This document shows, in pieces, positions 35,416 through 46,988 of a stretch of 64,000 bases of DNA. Source of the stretch: Chaenocephalus aceratus. Taxonomy: Eukaryota; Chordata; Actinopteri; Perciformes; Channichthyidae. Position numbers and translations under genes: made by a program. Position 1 is the first letter of the stretch; every line of letters begins with the position of its first letter. The notes beneath the pieces were generated by a model, which saw only the letters and a program-made list of their open reading frames with translations, was not told the origin of the DNA and did no database searches. Where the stretch lies: positions 37,186,661-37,250,660 of the forward strand of contig CM043789.1 of NCBI GenBank assembly GCA_023974075.1, given 5' to 3'.

Positions 35416-38192
35416 TCACTTCATGCAGTTAGTCCCCGGGCCCCTCAGCTCAGGGGCCGAACAGTGTCTCCTGCGGACCGTCTCTCCCTTCTTCTTAGGT
35501 CCCTCTGCTAACCCCAGTCCTTGTGGTGATGCCTTCAGGGACTCACACCCTCCCTCTGACTTCCTGGGTGAGGTCTTTGGCTCCAGGGTGTCTGACGACG
35601 GGGGAGGCTGGGGGGTTGAGATGGGGGTGAGAGCCAGGCAGATGTCCCCCACACTGAGCTGACGGCAGTGCAGGCCACAGAGACGAGCCGTCCTCAGGGG
35701 GTTGCAGGAGGACCAGCCCCTCCCTCGCACAAAGAACGGGTACTCCACGTAGACATCCACCAGCTCCTGGAGGAGGACACACAGGAGGATGAGACAGAAA
35801 CGCAGCTACACACGTGGTCAGTAGAGGGCGCTACTGGACCCGTGAGTTTTTAAACATGCTAATCATTTAATAGATTCAATTTGACTCCCCTGATATATAA
35901 CTGACCATATTTCAACATACACATCACTAAGTTAGGCTCAAGGCTCAGTTCATCCTAAAAACATGCTTTTACCTGTAGGTCAATCTAGGTTCAAATCTTA
36001 TGGAAGTAAATGGCATCCGCACTGTGGTGATCAAAGCTCCATTTAAAAAATATCAACCCGCAATGTCTTTTTACAGAAATCACGACTATCAAGATAATCT
36101 ACAGACATCGTTGTGAGCAGTTTTTAGTTGGAACTTTTGTCTTTCTGCTGAACTACAACCCCCTTTAGATTGTTTTTCAGCTTTATCAACTGCAAAACAA
36201 ATAAAATCTAATAAAATCTAAATAAAAGTCAATAGCTTCAGTATTTTGGTAATAACTTAAAGGTGGGGTAGGTAAGTTTGAGAAACCGGCTCGAGATACA
36301 CTTTTTGTTATATTCCATGGAATGCTCTTAACATCCCGATAGCAATGAATATCTGAAGTGCTTTGACAAAAAATCCACATTTTGGAGAAATGCGCTAGTG
36401 CGCTAGAATTTGAAAATACACAGACGGAAAAAATCTGCCACTTCCTCACAGAGCCCCTCCTCCAACACACACAAACGCGCACATGACCAATGAGGGCACG
36501 AGATAAGTTTGTGCACAGATGGGAGGCTGACAGGCAGGTAGGCCATCCAGTTACTTTAGCCGGGCCGGCTCAGATGATTGGTCGTGGTTTTTACATCGCC
36601 ACGGCTTCCACAGATTACTTTGTTAATGGATTTGTTGTCAAAGCACTTCAGATATTCATTGCTATCGGGATGTTAAGAGCATTCCATGGAATATAACAAA
36701 AAGTGTATCTCGAGCCGGTTTCTCAAACTTACCTACCCCACCTTTAAAGTGTTAATGGGGACTATTTTCAGCTGCAAATTAACACAAATTGTGTGAACTA
36801 GTGTATTTTGGCACACGGACTGTGTCTGAGGGAGTGCACATGTTCATTGTCACCTAGTTGTGGGTTATTTATGGCAAAGAGGAATATGGTACATCAAGCT
36901 TTGGCTTCAGAGTAAATTCTTTGTTGTATTTGCTTACTATAAAACAATGTAAATTACTATGAGCCTCATCTAAAAATACTAAAAAGCCATTATTTCACTC
37001 AGAATTGGGAATAATGTGTGCTATATATTGTAACCACTTTCATTCAGTCGTGCTTAAATATCAAGACGGCATCCCCCATCAGCCAGAATGCAACATTTTG
37101 TGCATGTATTACGTAAGAAAACGAATTACAGCTCCGTGTGAAGTGTCTGTTGTGAATGGTGAATACTACAGAGTGGTTTCCCTTCACCTGGGACTGCTGG
37201 TCGTGAAGCAGGATGAGTAAGCGGGAGATGGAGATGGAGGAAGAGGAGGCGGCTGAGGGGGAGATGCTCTGCACGGTGCAGCTGCTCAGGCGTAAGTCCG
37301 GGCAGGCCAGCGCTCCCAGCAGGAAGTCCTCCGTCTGCAGGTGCTCCACCCGCCTCAGCCGCCCGTCTCTCAGCTCGATGAGCGAGCCGGCCACAAAGTG
37401 AGGGAGCAGCCAGGGGAAGTGATTAGGAGAGGCCTGCTTCGAGGAGGGGAGGGAAGTAGATCGTGACTGCTCCTCCTTCATGGAGATGTAGTTTGAGTTA
37501 TCCGGTGATACTCGTACAAACGATTGTCCAGAAAAGGGATGCTTGACAGCCTTTGATAATTTGTGCGACACATCGTGTTGGTGCGTCCGGTCCTCAAGTG
37601 TTGCTTTTTCACCCCTGGGAAAAAGCTCCACTCTCCGGTCCTTTCTCCTCACATACGGCCCTTTACTCCTCCCGTTGCTGTGCCTCTCTGCGGTCAAACC
37701 CTTGTCCCTTAATGTCTTTAACTGCTCCCAGCCGTACCCTCCACACACCCTCTGAAAACCCTCATTGGACAGGGACGCTGGGCTGAATCTGGGGGGTGTG
37801 GGTGGATGGCCCAGGTGGAGAGCAGGTGTGCCAGACAGGTGGTGCTGAAAGTGGGGAGGAAAGGCCCACCCAGGGTGCAGGGGGTTCACATCTCTCCACT
37901 CTGCCAAGCTGTGATGATCCCTGAATGCAGAGAGGTTGTGAGGTTTGGACCTGGTGGGGGGGTGGGGGTGCGTCCAGGGCTGGTATAGAGCAGGAACCCG
38001 CCTCGGGACGGGCTGGAAGGGGCCCGTGTGCCTCGTCTTAAAGTCTCTGTGGCCCTTGTAAGGGTAGGGGGCTTTGAATGTTGCCGCATCACACTGCTGC
38101 TGCTGGGGAGGCGGGCTCGGCCTCTGGTCCCTCTTTTTGAGCGGGAGTCTGTCCCTGTCCGGGACCAGAGCTGGGTTGGTTGTGAAGCTCAT
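35416..38192 (-). CDS. Ataxin-1-like AXH-domain protein (two coding exons, 451 aa)
   Basis: AXH domains occur in ATXN1, ATXN1L and HBP1 and mediate dimerisation, RNA binding and contact with transcription repressors such as CIC. Exon A is 37188-38192 (335 codons) and exon B is 35416-35766 (116 codons plus stop). The junction is phase 0 (CAG|GTGAAG to CAG|GAGCTG). ATG 38192 is the first in-frame methionine after an upstream in-frame stop. The N-terminal 250 residues are Pro/His/Arg-rich and low in recognisable domains. The AXH domain covers about residues 258-382: LPHFVAGSLIELRDGRLRRV, TEDFLLGA, then after the intron VEYPFFVRGRGWSSCNPLRT and LSVGDICLAL. Near the C-terminus, RRRHCSAPE corresponds to ATXN1 RKRRWSAPE, the serine-776/14-3-3 site, with Trp replaced by Cys. 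It is shorter than ATXN1 (815) and ATXN1L (689). Which paralogue it is cannot be fixed here. Confidence 0.9.
35767..37187. other. Intron of the AXH gene
   Basis: 1.4 kb intron that splits the AXH domain. It contains foldback element copy B (36257-36747); otherwise nothing was recognised. Confidence 0.7.
36257..36747. mobile_element. TTAA-flanked foldback element, copy B, 491 bp
   Basis: Complete copy with TTAA at both limits (36257-36260 and 36744-36747) and inverted ends starting AGGTGGGGTAGGTAAGTTTG. The inverted repeat extends more than 100 bases inward, through CCGGCTCGAGATACACTTTT and CATTCCATGGAATGCTCTTA, so the single strand can form a long hairpin. No coding capacity. Confidence 0.92.
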
Positions 38193-38328
38193 TGGCCCGC
38201 GCTGCCTGTCACTCACGTCGGCACTGCATGCCCTCCTGCGGAAGCTGAGGAGGTGTTGTGGTCACGTGACACAGACTCCAGTCTTTTGGCAAGCGCTGTG
38301 GATAGTCAGGTCCAAGGTCGTCACGATT
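38193..38328 (-). other. 5' UTR part of AXH gene exon, with a 6-codon upstream ORF
   Basis: A strong acceptor (TTCTACTTTCCAG) ends at 38329, so the exon begins at 38328 and 136 bases precede the ATG. An upstream ATG at 38229 gives a 6-residue frame (MQCRRE) that stops at 38209, before the main start. An earlier non-coding exon must exist further right. Confidence 0.55.
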
Positions 38329-41033
38329 CTGGAAAGTAGAAGAAAAACAAATGTCAAACGCACTTGATATCCGCGCAAACAGAGGAATCTGGAATCCATT
38401 TTGAAGGAGAAAGAAAGAGAGTTTAACTAATGACTTAATGCACCACCTATTCATTGCCTGCCAGTATCATCCTCACAAAACAATTGTAATGGCAATCCAA
38501 TGTCCTATATTCTGGTTGCCATTGTTTACACAGGTGAGTGGTGAGAGGGATCTTACGCAGACAAAACGATGATTTTCCGGTCGTTGGATGAGGTTTAGTT
38601 TGAAGTTTGTTGCAGAGGTTGGACGATACAAGGTTTCCAATGGCTATCGGGTTGTAGCTGAAGCTCTGAAGTCCGTAGTTAGCATCTATGTGTGCTCTCA
38701 CTCTACCTGTGCCCCCCCTTTCTTGTCACTTATGCCCCTTTTTATACAATCTGCTCAGCTAATACCCACCACTAAGTGTTCAAGAATATTATTGCCTTAC
38801 AAAATAAACTGACAAGCCAACAATAAACATACATTGCACTTTCAACAAGATTTACCTCACTTTCCAACTACCAATTGCTTCAATGAAGTCTTAGTTTGAT
38901 GGACAGTTACCACCTCAAGTTACCATGGTTACAAAGTGCTGCACAGTATGGCGGTACAAGGTTAGAACAATGCAAAGCAAGAGGTTAATGTAAAGTTAAC
39001 AGATTGTATCACAAGATTAACATTGAATCAAGACATTGCCCTGAGTGTGTGTATTAAGTGACGGGCGGGCGCGTGCGTTTCTTCTCATGGGGCTGAAGTG
39101 GTCTCCAACACCTCGAGCCGCTGAAACCCCATCACCCTCCTTCCATGCGTGCACAACAGTGAGTCAGTTCACTGAAGGGGGGCTAAATATAAGCACCTTG
39201 TGGCCACACACACAACAGCTTCTCACAAAGACACATTATCTGACCGAAGTCAAAAGCAGACCGGGACTTTTACAGCCTTTCGATGCAAAGCTCGTCTCAA
39301 TGCGCGGCATTATGCCATCATCATATAGCCTCGCGCCGCTCAATGGACCGCTTTCACTCTGATATGAGCTGCTCCTCTGTAATGTGTGTGGGTTCAGACA
39401 CTGCATTCCTGTGCGAGCATTATAGCATGACACATACAAAGATAGTTAAATGCCTACAGTGAAGATGTAAATTCATTCAAAGAAGCTTGGAGGTGCGGGC
39501 TGCTTACTCACAGAGATCCGATCATGGCCCAAAGGCGATGAGGTCACGGCAGGTCACTAATCTATGGAAATGTATTGTCTACACAGCAGTGTTTAGTGTG
39601 TTTGCTGCCATCGTGATAATGTTAATCTGAGATGATTTGCATAATAGTGGCAGCTTGATGTGTCTATCTAAGGAGATGTAGCACTATACAACTAAACACA
39701 ACATCCTTTGTTCAAATCTGCAAAGAGTTCCCTAAAAACTAGAGTTCAGAATAAAATGTCGGCATGAATCACAAATCGCACTCGCTGAACTTGAAGACAA
39801 GAACGTGTTACATAAATCAAGAGAAAACATTTGTTAAAGACTTACTTACACGCTCTTCCATCTGTGCATCTGTTCCTCTGTGCGAGCCATCTTCAGAAAT
39901 GCATGTCCACAGATTCTCCTCCCGCACACACGCGCACACACACACACACCTGTCTGGCTGGCGTCCTCCTCCCAGGCGGCAGGTGATAACAGAGCGATCA
40001 GAAGCATCCAGACAAGCTCCACAGACTGTCAGACAGACACTCTCTCCTCCCTTTCTCTTCGCCTTCTCTCTCTTCCTCTCTCTTTACCCTCCTACTCGCT
40101 TTTTACATTTACACTCCCACTCTGCTCAGTCAGTCAGTCGGTCCTGTTAACCTTTCTCAGACAGATTTGATGTCTCTCCCTCCCTTACTTTCCACCTCTC
40201 TCTCTCTGAATCTCTTACTTGTCCACCCTGTGTTTGCGGCTGAGTAGCACTCTCAGCCTCTCTTCCATTTGTAATCACACTCTCCATATTCCACACGCTC
40301 TCCCTCTCTCCTTCGCTCTCTGTTGTTTGGTGTATAATTAGAAATGAGACTGCTGTGCAACTCCTCAGCTGATGGTAGGCGTATGACTGCCTGATGGTTT
40401 TTGGCGCTTTGCCAGGCGTAGTGAGGGCGGGAGAACGTTGCTTTTAGACTACAGCTTGGACACACATTTGCAAAACAGAAATCTTGCATTGCTTAAGCAT
40501 CCTGTTTCTTCTTCTTCTTCTCACACTTATGATGTTCTATCCTGAACGAGCGTGACGCCAAGTTGAGAGAATGCTTTGAAATGGCAAGTAATTGCTTCTG
40601 AGCCAAGTGTCCAAAGGTCAACATCAAGCACTAAAGTCAACCTTCTGCAAAAAAAGACGGCCTTTCATGGACGTGCAGACAGAACAACATCATCCCCCTC
40701 AGCCTCGCCATGCGGCCGCCTGCTTTCTCTCTGTAGGCCTACATTTCTTTCTCGCTTTCTCCTTGCTTGCTTTCTCGCCTTTCCCTTTCATCTTCTTGAC
40801 ATCATTTTTAAAACACAAGACAGAGGACTTTTTGCTCTTCTCCATGGCTACCTCAGCAGCACGTAGCCCAGTTCTCAGCTATTGATTCTGCACGGCCTCA
40901 GCAGGTGAACCCCCAGTCATGAGGAAGCCCACGCATAATCTACTTTGAGGTGGAGAGGATTTCTCACTTTGAGTCACATCATGCTTCCTCTGCCCACTCT
41001 CTCTTTCTCTCTGTCTCTCGCTCTTCTCTCTGT

Positions 41034-41176
<143 letters not shown>

Positions 41177-41934
41177 TAGAAAAATGACAGACTGTTAATC
41201 GCAGTCACTACTAGCATATTTCGGCTAAACCACCATAACCGCTGACATTTACAAACTGTTTGTTTATATTGATAGAAATCGCCAGTCACTCCCACCACTT
41301 CCCAACTGCTACATTGCAGCCGCTGTTTGAAGTTTCGCTCTTCAGCATGGCACACAGTGTGAGTTTCAGTTACATTTCAGCTTATGCACACAAACATATG
41401 AAGGTTTGCTATTAATGTGGGGTTTTTAGTGGAGAGAAAGTATTCAGATCCTTTACTTGAGTAATAAAGAAATACTACACAGGGAAAATACTCCATACCA
41501 AGTTAAAGTTGTGCAATCAAAATAATGGTAAAAGTAAATGTATTATAAGCAAAATGTAGGAAAGCTGTTTCATTTGCAGGAACATATTTTCTCTCAGTGG
41601 ATGTGCTGATCATTGTGGAGTGTGTGTCACAACCACAACGGAAAAAAGCGTTGAGATGAACATCATTGGACGAATTCCAAATGTTGAGTTTCCTACTTTC
41701 TAAGAGAGCACCACTCCAAGGATTCAAAAGATTCGAAACGTGTGACGGCCCTAAGCATGTACAGGATGAGTGACTGAGAAAGATCACAAACAGGATCGGT
41801 CATGACACACGTAGTATTCCTGGATCACACCAGTTACCCAGTGAGGATGTTTGTACCCAAGCCAATACAGTGCAGACGACGCTGGAAGTTTGGTCACAGC
41901 TCTTTAATCTGCAGACATGCTTCGGGGATTTGTG

Positions 41935-42157
41935 AAAATGTGGGAATGATTTATTATCTTCACGGCCTACTGTGTATTTTCTACTTTTTAATGCTGCTTT
42001 ATTCTATTTTGAGATGTTTAAATTCTAGTATTTTTTATTTTAACTCTTTAATTTCTACTTATGTGCAATGCCTTGTTTCTTGTGTTTTATGCTGCTGCAA
42101 CGCAAAGATTTCCCAAATTGGGATCAATAAAGTACCCCTTATCTTATCCTATCTTAT
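41935..42157 (+). repeat. Retroelement-like 3' tail
   Basis: Ends in GGGATCAATAAAGTACC followed by TTATCTTATCC pentamer-like units, a tail common to several fish non-LTR retroelements. The reverse-oriented equivalent (TTATTGATCCCTATTTGGG) is seen at 49757. The family was not assigned. Confidence 0.45.
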
Positions 42158-42159
42158 GA

Positions 42160-42546
42160 GTTGTGCAGCTGTAGAAACTGTGAGAGTAAGCCCAAGTGCA
42201 GTCAGTATGGGGGAATCACGAATCATGGAGATCTGAGTAAAATAATAAAGAATAGGTCCAAGAAAATAATAAATGGAGAAGAACAACCAAAGACAGGGAA
42301 GAGTCTTGGAGACAGGGAGTATACAGCAGGTAGGATTATTATTATTATTGCTTGTGTAAGGACAAGAATAAGTTCTTCGTGTTTCTGGCCATGGTGATCA
42401 ACTGTGCTACCGAGGCAGAAAGACAGGCTGACAGAATTGAAATAGTTGTTGATGCTGCAAGAAGGTTTCTGTACATTGTGGGAGTTATTGGAGAGGAAGT
42501 GCCGGGGAGAGAGGCTTTCATGACCTCTCACAGTCTGCAGCAATGA
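42160..42546 (+). pseudogene. Possible retroelement ORF1-like remnant
   Basis: One frame shows C-x2-C-x5-C (CRNCESKPKC) followed by SQYGG, reminiscent of a zinc knuckle. A following frame at 42352-42546 reads FFVFLAMVINCATEAERQAD and on to an alanine-rich helix. I associate this with ORF1/gag-like proteins of fish non-LTR elements, but only weakly. Frames are interrupted. Confidence 0.3.
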
Positions 42547-42593
42547 TATCAGTACTCATTTGAGATACGAGTATAAAGCTTGATTATGTTTAG

Positions 42594-42968
42594 TTAAAGG
42601 TGGGGTAGGTAAGTTTCAGAAACCGGCTCGAGATACACTTTTTGTTATAGTCCATGGAATGCTCTTAACATCCCGATAGCAATGAATATCTTAAGTGCTT
42701 TGACAAAAAATCCATAACAAAATTTCATCTGTAGAAGCCGTACTACTGTAAAAAGTACAACGGCCCGGCTCAACGTATTGGATGGCCTACCTGCCTGTCA
42801 GCCTTCCATCGGGGAACAAACTTATCTCGTGCCCTCATTGGTCATGTACGCGTTCGTGTGTGTTGGAGGAGGGGCTCTGTGAGGAAGTGGCAGATTTTCT
42901 CCGGTTGTGTATTTTCAAATTCTAGTGATCTCAAGCCGGTTTCTCAAATGTACCTACCCCACCTTTAA
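42594..42968. mobile_element. TTAA-flanked foldback element, copy C, 375 bp
   Basis: TTAA at 42594-42597 and 42965-42968. Ends AGGTGGGGTAGGTAAGTTT and, at the right, TGTACCTACCCCACCT. It is shorter than copy B and has lost much of the right-hand foldback arm. Confidence 0.9.
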
Positions 42969-43680
42969 TGTCCCTTTTCATTTATATATATATATATATA
43001 TATATATAAGTAGTTTCCGTTAGTCATAATAGCGTTTTTGGAAAAGGCAGTTTATTATTTATCCGGTAGTTGACGCTAATGTTTGGATGCCAACCGCCTC
43101 TAAAAATCCCCAAAACAAGAAGAAAGAAGAAGGGGTGATCCTCCTGAGCAGTGGCAAAAGATGGCTTTGAGGACAGAAACACAGGACATGGTGATGACTT
43201 TCAGATTTAAGAAATACAATTCATTCAAATGCATAGTATTTGCCTATGTAAATGGATTTAGAAACTTTGAAATAAATAATGAAATAAAAAGAAACTTGAA
43301 AATATGATCAAAGTAAAGTTGAAGTGCTGAATCTCACGCACAGATTCTCGCAATGACTACTACAACATCCTCTCCTGCCTGCAACTCCTCAAAAGACCGA
43401 GATGCTGTGTTTTGGAAAAGGCAGTGATGTAACGATGCTCTGTGAAGCCTCTGCAGCAGGTGGAGGAACTGCTGCTAGTGTCATCTGTTGTCCACTAGAG
43501 GGAGCCTGGGACACACAGACCACCAGGTGATATACTGTGGCTGCATTCACATCTAGTGTCCTATGAGAAACAGGAGTAACGTTTTTAAAAGCCAAATGTA
43601 TGTTGTTGTTTTTTTGTATGTTTTTGATTTATTGAAAGTCTTCAGCACTAGGCCAGTTCTGCACCCTGAACTTGTTTTAC
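42969..43680. other. Intergenic; (TA)n only
   Basis: A (TA)n run of about 26 bases at 42983-43008. No gene seen. Confidence 0.5.
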
Positions 43681-43942
43681 ACTTCTCTTGCGTTTCGGGT
43701 CAAAAGTGACCGAGTGACTTTGTTTTTGATCATACATATTGTGTTTTCATCCAATTGCCTCAATAGCTTATGTTATCCTCCACACTAGGCCTCTGAACAT
43801 ACACTTGATGATCACCACTTGCATTGATTTCTTTGTGATTTAGTCAACAGTGAAACCCATGATGAATTCGGTCAGAATTGACCGCCATAGGAAATGAATG
43901 GGTTTGAGTGTATTATGTTCATCCTGCAGATGGAAAACATCT

Positions 43943-44314
<372 letters not shown>

Positions 44315-44349
<35 letters not shown>

Positions 44350-44378
44350 TCACTCACTCACTCACTCACTCACTCACA
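44315..44378. repeat. (CA)n then (TCAC)n microsatellite
   Basis: CA repeat changing into tetramer CACT/TCAC units, 34 bp before the inverted dbndd2 copy starts. Confidence 0.95.
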
Positions 44379-44411
44379 CTATTCTTATAGTGATTCCTCA
44401 CATTAATTTAT

Positions 44412-45967
44412 GCGTCTTCAAGTTTCCATGGAAGAAAACGTATCACTACCTTTCCTGAAACACCTTCAAATAACCAGGAACTGTTTTGTTAATAATTAGG
44501 AACACGGTGGTGTTTTGCCAAATGTAGCTTAAGTCATCATTCATCGTCAACAGGTCCAGTGAGGTCAACAAGAGGGCAACACATCACGTCTGTTACAACA
44601 TGCCAAACATGAATAGAAATAGTTGAGGGTTAATAAGAAATCCCAGTATTTACAGTCTCTAAAACGCACACAGAACCCAACCCTATAACTCATAAATCAA
44701 AAGCTTGAAAGCAGTGAGAAGAGCCAGTGTGTGGAGGCTCTTTTATTGGCTCTCATCCAGAAGTCCATATTTCACCACCTGTCTGTCATCTAGGTGCTGC
44801 AGGTGGAGAGGGCGCGTCCTACGAAGATGCTGATGGAGTATGACTCTTCACTCTCTCCATCTCAGGAGGCACGGCTCTCCGCTTGATTGTGCTGGTGTGT
44901 GTTTTCTCATCATCTGACCTGACTTCGCAGATTTCTCCTCGGTGGGCGTCCAGACTCTGGCTGTCAGAGGAGGAGTTTGAAGACGTGGACGACATGCGGG
45001 ACTTGGCATCAAGACCCTCGAGGACATGTCGAAAGAGTCCATTGTTGATGACCTCCCCATTGTTGTTGTTTCCTTGGACTGTGAGTTAGATACAAACAAA
45101 GTGTTAGGGATGTTATTGAGACTATCCACATTCAAAGGTATTATATTTCGTATGTTCACTTCCTGCACAAGCCCTGAAGTGCAGGACCTGTTCTTATAAA
45201 ACTTATAAATATTGTGATTTGGGTTGAAATAACTGGAAATGCAGTTTTCCAAAATACGAAAGATACGTAACAAATACACCATGTTTGCATTTGGGTTTTA
45301 AATGTGGCGAACAATGGTCTCCTGAACATCTGGGGTTTTCGGACCATCCACCCTGACTTCCTCCCTTATTCAAACTACGTCACCTAGCATGAATCACGAC
45401 TACGTTGGTCACATACATATTGTAGCGCATTACCTTTGTGTGTAAAGTGTATTTTAATCTCTGCCCTGCTTCTGGTTTCCATACCTGGCAGCGGGGAGGT
45501 CATGGACCCCTCTTCTCCACTGGAGCTGAAGAACACATCTAAGGCCTCCTGGTCCGAGACGTCGATCAGCTCCATCTGATCCATCATGTCCACGTTCACC
45601 TCCATGGATGAGATGCTGCCAATCGGAGCTGCAGGGGAAGGGGAGGCAATGAAATAATCTGTATGAACATTAATTTTGGAGCCATGGAGAAGCCAGCAGT
45701 CTGACTCACGTCTCTTAAAGTCTCGGATACACAGGTGTGCCGAGGACAGGTAGACGTCCGCATCGTGCTGGAAGACCTCCTCGAAGAAACGCTGCTTCTC
45801 TCTTAACTTGAGCTGCTGTGCTGCGTCCACATCTGGGAGCCTCTGGTCTCGCTCGGTCTCAGCTGGAATCACAACATGGAGGACAGGACATAAGTTCAGG
45901 TAAAGTTTTGTAACTGATACCTGGAAAATGGAGGCTGAAAGGCAAGTTAGTCAACATTTCAATCTAA
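44412..45967 (-). repeat. Inverted repeat arm 1 (dbndd2 duplication)
   Basis: This arm matches 60694-62261 in reverse complement almost base for base, across exons, introns and 3' flank. The limits are sharp: homology stops at gcgtcttca (44412) and caatctaa (45967). An 11-bp gap (the second arm has ttgctaacttc near 60773-60783) and a handful of substitutions are the differences I could see. Confidence 0.95.
44819..45862 (-). pseudogene. Headless duplicate of dbndd2 (exons 2-4, no exon 1)
   Basis: Exons 45710-45862 (153), 45485-45628 (144) and 44819-45078 (260) have exactly the lengths, phases, GT-AG sites, stop codon (TAG at 44819-44821) and poly(A) signal (AATAAA, complement of 44742-44747) of the plus-strand gene. 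Two replacements are visible in exon 2: Gly to Asp after ETER, and Arg to Lys in LREKQRF. Reading frames are otherwise open. No start exon was found on the minus strand to the right: homology ends 105 bases beyond exon 2 and a transposase fragment follows. Without a new promoter and start codon it should be silent, though a chimeric transcript is possible. Either a very recent duplication or an assembly artefact. Confidence 0.85.
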
Positions 45968-46122
45968 TGAGTATAGGCGACCGATTAGAGGCTCTGGACA
46001 AATGTTTTGAACCAGATGAAGAGGACAATGTCTCAGAAATGGAAGACAACAGCGATCCAGACTATGAGCCGGACCAACAGTCAACAGACCAGGGAGAGGC
46101 TCCTGAGGGACAGGAGTCCTGA
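45967..46122 (+). pseudogene. piggyBac-like transposase N-terminal fragment
   Basis: ATG at 45967-45969 gives MSIGDRLEALDKCFEPDEED, then SDPDYEPDQQS and a stop at 46120-46122. Acidic DxDPDYEP-type N-termini are usual for PGBD/piggyBac-type transposases. The DDE core is missing. The start codon sits at the dbndd2 duplication breakpoint, so the open frame is extended upstream by 13 codons of dbndd2 intron (from 45928). Confidence 0.5.
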
Positions 46123-46408
46123 ATATTCATTTTTCTCTAAATGATCGTTGAGGAAAACAGTATCAGTGTCTTATTTTATATTCATCACAGTGAATGCAGT
46201 GAATGCTGAACTTGATGGGCCCACCGGTGGGTCCGGACCATATACTTTAGTTGAAAGTACACAGTGAAACACTGACTTGCCTGTATTAAATCAATACATC
46301 CCATACATCATTGGAACGGTAAGAATCTCAGCTACAACACTAACTAAAGCATTTCCATCTCCAGTACACAGCCTACATGGCAAGTTTTTTTTATAATATA
46401 CACTAATG

Positions 46409-46748
46409 CAGTGCTTCTCAAAGTGTGGTCCGTGAGCGCCCCCAAGTGGTCCGTGAGTATATTGGTAACATTTCACATTTGAAATAAATAAATGAATTTA
46501 AGTTTTCCGCACTCTCACGGGAATATCTCCGCAATGGAGCGAGCTTACGTTTCATTTTCAATTGCATGAAATAGCCCAGCGCAACACCTTCGTCACACAT
46601 GTTGCCACTTGTTTGTACCATTTTCAGGCAATTTGTAATCTGTTCTAGAAAAACGATGTGATTTTGGATATTTGTGGAGTTAGGTGGTCCGCAAGTGTTT
46701 TTTTATTGGTTAAGTGGTCCTTGGTATGAAAAAGTTTGAGAAACACTG
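46409..46748. mobile_element. hAT-type MITE, 340 bp
   Basis: Inverted ends CAGTGCTTCTCAAAGTGTGG and AAAAAGTTTGAGAAACACTG. Perfect 8-bp target duplication CACTAATG (46401-46408 and 46749-46756). It contains repeated GTGGTCC words. Nested in piggyBac-like sequence. Confidence 0.95.
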
Positions 46749-46988
46749 CACTAATGTACAGTAAGCACTATCTTTGAACTTACTGCAAAATTATAACATG
46801 AAATTCACGCCTTGTGTCATTCTGTCTGTCACCCCTTGATTCTACTTGCGTTGACTGTTCAAATGAGATGTCAACCATCAAAATGGGATAAGGGGTTCCA
46901 GAGATATCACTGTGCAAAACACACCAGTCAATTTTGACCGAAAATAGTATGGGAAGGGGGGTAAGACCTAACGCAAGAGAAGGGTTAA

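Noticed and set aside
44800..45870. Second independent functional dysbindin-family gene on the minus strand
   Set aside because: Introns and flanks are as similar as exons and there is no first exon, so it is a recent partial duplicate rather than a separate paralogue.
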